A program made the translations under genes and the position numbers. Under the pieces are notes generated by a model. It was not told the DNA's origin. It saw only the letters and a program-made list of their open reading frames with translations, and did not search any database. Source: Porphyrobacter sp. SLTP (GTDB taxonomy: Bacteria; Pseudomonadota; Alphaproteobacteria; Sphingomonadales; Sphingomonadaceae). From it: a stretch of 64,000 bases of DNA. Positions 59,637 to 64,000 of the stretch are shown here, one piece after another; position 1 is the first letter of the stretch; every line of letters starts with the position of its first letter. The stretch covers positions 124,001 to 188,000 of the forward strand of contig NZ_JAAALE010000005.1 of the NCBI RefSeq assembly GCF_009905735.1, read 5' to 3'.

Positions 59637-61199
59637 TTACCCCAACCCCGCCGCAGCCATCAGCGCCTTGGTGCTTGGGTCGAACTTACCCTCGCCGCTT
59701 TCGATCTGCTTCGCGATCGCCTTGCCAAGCTCGACCCCGAACTGATCGAAGGGGTTGATCCCCATCAGCACGGCATTGGCGAAGGTGCGGTGTTCGTGGA
59801 AGGCGATCAGCGCGCCCAGCGCGGCCGCATCGCAATCGTCGATCAGGAAGGTGGTCGAAGGCCGGTCGCCCGGATAGGCCCGCGCCGGATCATCGGCCGG
59901 TTTGCCCGCCATCAGCGCGGCCCCCTGCGCGAGGCAGTTCATCAGCAGGATGCGGTGATGTGCCGGATCGAGCTGGTCGCCGGGCCCGATACTGACGAGG
60001 AAATCGACCGGGATCAGATGCGTGCCCTGATGCAGCAGCTGGAACACGGCGTGCTGCGCGTCGGTGCCCACCCCGCCCCAGGTGATCGCTGCTGTCGGCC
60101 CGTCAACCGGGCTGCCGTCCGTCTTCACGCTCTTGCCATTCGATTCCATCTCAAGCTGCTGGAGATAGTCGGGCAGCAGCGCGAGCCGCTCGTCATAAGC
60201 GAACACCGCGCGGGTCTGGCAGCCGCGCAGCCGGGTGTAATACTGGTCGGCGAATGCAGCGAGCAGCGGGGCATTGGTCCGGCCTTCCTCTGCGCGGAAG
60301 TGATCGTCCACCGCCTTGGCGCCTGCCAGCATGGCGCGGAATTCGTCCATGCCGATGGCGAGCGCGACCGGGAAGCCGATCGAAGAGAACAGCGAATAGC
60401 GCCCGCCCACGCTTTCGATGAAGGGCAGCACGCGAGTCTCGTCCACGCCCCACTCGACGGCCTTCTCGGGCGACGCGGTGAGCGCGATCACTCGGCCGCC
60501 CGGATCATCCACACCGTTTTCTGCCAGCCACTTCAGCGCACTGTCGGCATTGGTCATCGTCTCGATGGTGGTGAAGGTCTTGGAGGCGACCGCGATCAGC
60601 GTCGTCTCCGGATCGCAGGCCCGGAACGCCTGTTCCAGCGCCAGCCCGTCAATGTTCGAGACCACGTGCACATCGACCAGCGCCAGATCGCGGGTCAGCG
60701 CATCGATGGCGAGCGCGGGGCCAAGCGCCGATCCGCCGATGCCGATCGCGATGCAATGCTTGATCTCGCCCAGCGCGCCTTCGTGGATCGCTTCGACCAG
60801 CAGGCTCATGCGGGTGAGCAGCGCTTCAGCCTCATCGACCTGCGCGGGCGTGCCGCTGCCGCGCAGCGCACCGTGGGTCGCGGCGCGGCCTTCGGTGACG
60901 TTGATGATCCCACCGCCAAACAGCGCCTCGCGCGCCGCGTCAAAGCCGGCCGCTTCGGCCAGCGCTTCGAAGGCAGAGAGCGCGTCATCGCTCAGATGGG
61001 TTTTGGAAAAATCGATCCGCATCCCGGCCTCGGCGGCGCTGCCGGGCTCCACTGGCCAGGCGATCCGCCGGGTCAGGTTGGCGGGCCGATCGGGATCCGC
61101 GGCGAACAGGTCGGCGAGCTTGGGCTGCGGCAGAGCCTTCAGCTGCGTCCATGCTGCCGCCATAGCCGCATCACCTTTTGCCCCACCCGAAGTGCTCAT
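59637..61199 (-). CDS. pgi: glucose-6-phosphate isomerase
   Basis: The 520-residue enzyme interconverts glucose-6-phosphate and fructose-6-phosphate. Conserved PGI blocks are GIGGSALGPALAIDAL, VASKTFTTIETMTN, GGRYSLFSSIGFPVAL and FDQFGVELGKAIAKQI near the C-terminus. AGGGA precedes the ATG at 61199. The gene is divergent from lepB. Confidence 0.97.
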   Translation of the reverse strand: MSTSGGAKGDAAMAAAWTQLKALPQPKLADLFAADPDRPANLTRRIAWPVEPGSAAEAGMRIDFSKTHLSDDALSAFEALAEAAGFDAAREALFGGGIINVTEGRAATHGALRGSGTPAQVDEAEALLTRMSLLVEAIHEGALGEIKHCIAIGIGGSALGPALAIDALTRDLALVDVHVVSNIDGLALEQAFRACDPETTLIAVASKTFTTIETMTNADSALKWLAENGVDDPGGRVIALTASPEKAVEWGVDETRVLPFIESVGGRYSLFSSIGFPVALAIGMDEFRAMLAGAKAVDDHFRAEEGRTNAPLLAAFADQYYTRLRGCQTRAVFAYDERLALLPDYLQQLEMESNGKSVKTDGSPVDGPTAAITWGGVGTDAQHAVFQLLHQGTHLIPVDFLVSIGPGDQLDPAHHRILLMNCLAQGAALMAGKPADDPARAYPGDRPSTTFLIDDCDAAALGALIAFHEHRTFANAVLMGINPFDQFGVELGKAIAKQIESGEGKFDPSTKALMAAAGLG

Positions 61200-61248
61200 C
61201 GCCGTTTCCCTTTACGCAAGTGTGCGGCTGCGAGTAAGGGCAGAGACG

Positions 61249-62100
61249 ATGGATGTTAAGACCCAATCGCTTGAGACCCAAACGCTCGACGCAGGCCAGA
61301 CCGCCGCAAATGGCGCCCGTGCCCGCGAAAGCTGGGGCGGCTTTATCTGGTTCCTCGTCAAGCTGCTGCTGGCGGTGCTGGCGTTCCGCACGCTGGTGTT
61401 CTCGCCCTTCTCGATCCCATCGGAGAGCATGTTGCCACGGCTGATGAACGGCGATTATCTGCTGGCGGCCAAGTGGCCCTATGGCATCTCGCGCCACGCC
61501 CTGCCCTTCGATCTGCCGCTGCCCAGCGGACGCCTGCTGCCCGGCACGCCCGAGCGCGGCGATATCGTGATCTTCAAGCACCCGGTCGACGGGCGCGAAT
61601 ATATCAAGCGGGTGATCGGCCTGCCGGGCGACCGTGTGGCGGTGATCGGCGGCGAGGTTGTGCTGAACGGCACGCGCCTGCCGCGCCAACGGATCGCCGA
61701 CGTTCCGGTGACGCAATCGTCCAATACGGGCTGTGCCTGGGGCGGCGACCTCGCGAATGGGGCGGAGGGGATCGAGGTGTGCCGCTACCCCGCGTTCCGC
61801 GAGACGCTGCCAGGCGGCCCGTCTTACACCACGCTCGATTTCGGCCTCACCCCCTATGATGGCTTTGCCGAGATGACGGTGCCCGCAGGCCGCCTGTTCG
61901 TGATGGGTGACAACCGCGACAGTTCGCGCGACAGCCGCTTTCCGGCGGTGGCGGGTGACGGGGTCGGCTTTGTCCCGCAAGACCTGCTGGTCGGGCGCGC
62001 CGCGATCATCATCTGGTCGACCGACGGCAGCGCCGATTGGGGCAAGCCGTGGACGTGGTTCTCCGCCGCGCGCTGGGACCGGATCGGAGACACGCTGTGA
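61249..62100 (+). CDS. lepB: signal peptidase I
   Basis: The 283-residue inner-membrane protease cleaves signal peptides from exported proteins. One transmembrane helix (about 33-52) precedes catalytic Ser60 in PSESMLP; the general-base Lys120 is in YIKRVIGLPGD, and VMGDNRDSSRDSR is the third family box. A frame extends upstream but overlaps pgi; the ATG at 61249 gives the standard N-terminus. It overlaps rnc by GTGA. Confidence 0.97.
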   Translation: MDVKTQSLETQTLDAGQTAANGARARESWGGFIWFLVKLLLAVLAFRTLVFSPFSIPSESMLPRLMNGDYLLAAKWPYGISRHALPFDLPLPSGRLLPGTPERGDIVIFKHPVDGREYIKRVIGLPGDRVAVIGGEVVLNGTRLPRQRIADVPVTQSSNTGCAWGGDLANGAEGIEVCRYPAFRETLPGGPSYTTLDFGLTPYDGFAEMTVPAGRLFVMGDNRDSSRDSRFPAVAGDGVGFVPQDLLVGRAAIIIWSTDGSADWGKPWTWFSAARWDRIGDTL

Positions 62101-62780
62101 AAGGGCTCGCCCCTGCTACCCGCGAATGGCTTGAGGCCAAGGGCTTTGTCATCGCCAACGAGGCGCCGTGGATCGAGGCGCTGACCCACGGCAGCTACAA
62201 CGTCTCGGGCGCGGAAGTGGCCGATTACCAGCGGCTGGAGTTTCTGGGGGACAGGGTGCTGGGGCTCTCGGTGGCGAGCTGGCTGTTCCGCGCCGGAGAC
62301 GCTCCCGAGGGGCGGCTTTCGCAGCGTCTCAACGCGCTCGTCAGCGGGGCGACGTGCGCGCGCATCGCCCGTGCGATTGACCTCCCGGTTCACATTCGCC
62401 TCGGCAAGCAGGCGCGTGACGATGGCGGGGCGGACAGCGACAAGATCCTCGGCGATGTGATGGAAGCCCTGATCGGCGCCTGCTTCATCGAGAACGGCTT
62501 CGATGCTGCGCAGGCCATAATCTACCGCCTGTGGTCGCATGAACTGGAAGGCGACGAGGGCAAATCAAAGCACCCCAAAAGCGCGTTGCAGGAATGGGCC
62601 GCGGGCAACCGCCGTGCGCCTCCGCTCTACGAAGTCATCGACCGCAGCGGCCCTGACCACGCCGCGCGATTCACGGTTCAGGTCAGCGTGCGCAATGTCG
62701 GCGCGGCCGAAGCGACCGCCACCAGCAAGGGCGAGGCCGAACGGCTCGCGGCCAAGGCGTTTCTTGAACAATATGGGTGA
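62097..62780 (+). CDS. rnc: ribonuclease III
   Basis: The 227-residue double-strand-specific RNase processes rRNA and mRNA. Signature QRLEFLGDRVL is at 45-55 (metal ligands E48, D52), with DKILGDVMEALIGA later; a C-terminal dsRBD follows (SALQEWAAG ... GEAERLAAKAFLEQ). The GTG start at 62097 overlaps the lepB stop in GTGA. lepB-rnc-era order is widely conserved. Confidence 0.97.
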   Translation: MKGLAPATREWLEAKGFVIANEAPWIEALTHGSYNVSGAEVADYQRLEFLGDRVLGLSVASWLFRAGDAPEGRLSQRLNALVSGATCARIARAIDLPVHIRLGKQARDDGGADSDKILGDVMEALIGACFIENGFDAAQAIIYRLWSHELEGDEGKSKHPKSALQEWAAGNRRAPPLYEVIDRSGPDHAARFTVQVSVRNVGAAEATATSKGEAERLAAKAFLEQYG

Positions 62781-62815
62781 ACGCTGAGAGTCGGCCAACC
62801 CGATGTTCTTGCAAT

Positions 62816-62831
62816 GTTTCACGTGAAACAT
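62816..62831. promoter_or_regulatory. parS site (ParB-binding palindrome)
   Basis: TGTTTCACGTGAAACA is a perfect 16-bp palindrome, identical to the widely conserved chromosomal parS sequence, and the palindrome extends to 18 bp with one more base each side. It lies in the rnc-era gap. ParB would nucleate here for chromosome segregation; parA and parB are not in the window. Confidence 0.92.
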
Positions 62832-62975
62832 GGCCCGCCGCGGCATCACCGCGCCGCAATAAGGGCACCATGAGCCGACAACCACCTGCCAACGACACCG
62901 CAACAACCAAGCAAACCGCCGCGACCCTGCGCGCTGCGCTTCGACAAGCCGCAGCGAAATTGATAAGGACACGTC

Positions 62976-63893
62976 ATGAACACCTCTCCCCCTACCCGCT
63001 GCGGAGTCGTTGCCGTGATCGGCGCGCCGAACGCTGGCAAATCGACGCTGGTGAACCAACTGGTCGGCCAGAAGGTCGCGATCACCAGCGCCAAGGCGCA
63101 GACCACCCGCGCGCGGATGCTCGGCATCGCCTTGCATGAGCTGGACGGCGCGGGCGTGCAGATGATTCTCGTCGACACCCCCGGCATCTTCGCGCCGCGC
63201 CGCAGGCTCGACCGCGCGATGGTCAGCGCCGCATGGGAAGGCGCGGAAAGCGCCGATGCTGTGCTGCTGCTGGTCGATCCGATCAAGCAGCGCCGCCATG
63301 AGCTGGAGCCCTTGCTGGAAGCGCTGGCGGGCCGCCCGGAACGCAAGATCCTCGTCATCAACAAGGTCGACCGCTCCAAGAAGGAGCCGATGCTGGCGCT
63401 CGCGCAGGATCTGGCGGGCAAGGTCGATTTTGCCGAGATTTACTTCGTCTCGGCCCTGACCGGGGACGGCGTGCCCGAACTGAAGGATGCGCTGGCCGGC
63501 ATGATGCCCGAAGGCGAATGGATGTATCCCGAAGATCAGGTCTCCGATGCTTCGGAGCGCCTGCTCGCTGCCGAAATCACCCGCGAACAGCTCTACCAGC
63601 AGCTCCACGAAGAACTGCCCTACGACAGCGCGGTGCGGCCCGAGAAATACGAAGTCCGCAAGGACGGGAGCATCGAAATCCACCAGCAAATCGTGGTCGC
63701 CCGCGAAACCCAGCGCGCGATCGTGCTGGGCAAGGGTGGCTCACGGATCAAGCAGATCGGCGCCGCCGCGCGCAAGGAATTGAGCGAAGTGCTGGGCGTG
63801 CCCGTGCACCTCTATCTCCATGTGAAGCAGCTGGAGAACTGGGCCGAGGACAAGGAAATCTTTGAGGAGATGGGGCTCGATTGGGTGCGGTGA
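62976..63893 (+). CDS. era: GTPase Era
   Basis: The 305-residue GTPase binds 16S rRNA and assists 30S assembly. G1 is GAPNAGKS (16-23), G2 TTRAR, G3 DTPG, G4 NKVD; the C-terminal KH domain contains VLGKGGSRIKQIGAAAR. It follows rnc after 195 bases containing a parS site; no gene is evident in that gap. Confidence 0.98.
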   Translation: MNTSPPTRCGVVAVIGAPNAGKSTLVNQLVGQKVAITSAKAQTTRARMLGIALHELDGAGVQMILVDTPGIFAPRRRLDRAMVSAAWEGAESADAVLLLVDPIKQRRHELEPLLEALAGRPERKILVINKVDRSKKEPMLALAQDLAGKVDFAEIYFVSALTGDGVPELKDALAGMMPEGEWMYPEDQVSDASERLLAAEITREQLYQQLHEELPYDSAVRPEKYEVRKDGSIEIHQQIVVARETQRAIVLGKGGSRIKQIGAAARKELSEVLGVPVHLYLHVKQLENWAEDKEIFEEMGLDWVR

Positions 63894-64000
63894 TCGCAGT
63901 GGGGCGTTGCTGCTTCGCATGAGATGACGAGGCGGTGCGAGCGCTGACAGAAAAGCCAAACCCTCCGATCAAGTCCGGGCCCCTGCTTCTCCCCTCCCCG

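Noticed and set aside
62777..63139. 120-residue frame across the rnc-era gap
   Set aside because: It spans the parS site, runs out of frame into era and has no similarity or plausible start signal.
63894..64000. Minus-strand gene start at the right edge
   Set aside because: The open frames there run antisense into era and no start signal or family is visible.

Overview
The window is high-GC, densely packed chromosomal DNA from an alphaproteobacterium. Gene content and order point to Sphingomonadales, probably Erythrobacteraceae; this is inferred from families and synteny, not from a database search. Most of it is core genome. I see no prophage, insertion sequence, CRISPR array or plasmid backbone. 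The main horizontal-looking material is three kinds of short inverted-repeat element in intergenic gaps.

Layout. 1-10 kb: low-molecular-weight phosphatase, recG, sdhE, mfd, a coupled pair of exported proteins (one with a ClpP-like fold), an EAL protein, NAD kinase and tRNA-Asn. 10-16.5 kb: a 46-residue small ORF, a TauE/SafE permease, secA, argJ and an inositol-monophosphatase-family enzyme. 16.5-28 kb: a minus-strand operon divL-tsaE-amgK-murU-addB-addA, probably followed by trxA, with overlapping genes throughout the first six. It links cell-cycle signalling, tRNA t6A modification, cell-wall sugar recycling and double-strand-break repair. The DivL protein has Tyr at the place of the phospho-accepting His. 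28-34 kb: ahcY with a structured leader, a peroxiredoxin, a cytochrome b / cytochrome c' pair, folE, a minimal zincin, tRNA-Arg and a MutT-like Nudix enzyme. 34-42.5 kb: two Flp pilins, an M48 lipoprotein protease, accA, xerD with two uncharacterised coupled upstream genes, aroK-aroB and a GNAT enzyme.

42.5-53.2 kb is a minus-strand propionyl-CoA to succinyl-CoA module: pccB, a small unknown gene, methylmalonyl-CoA epimerase, enoyl-CoA hydratase, methylmalonyl-CoA mutase, biotin synthase, an esterase, a DUF3445 haem-type protein, pccA and a small molybdopterin-domain-like protein. Biotin synthase supplies the carboxylase cofactor, so the locus carries both the pathway and part of its cofactor supply.

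53-64 kb: two short-chain dehydrogenase-type enzymes, a DadA-like FAD oxidase, glutathione reductase, a DEAD-box helicase with a long basic Gly/Arg/Pro tail, pgi, then lepB-rnc-era. A perfect 16-bp parS palindrome (ParB site) lies between rnc and era, suggesting this end is in the origin-proximal part of the chromosome. The last 107 bases after era hold nothing I can support.
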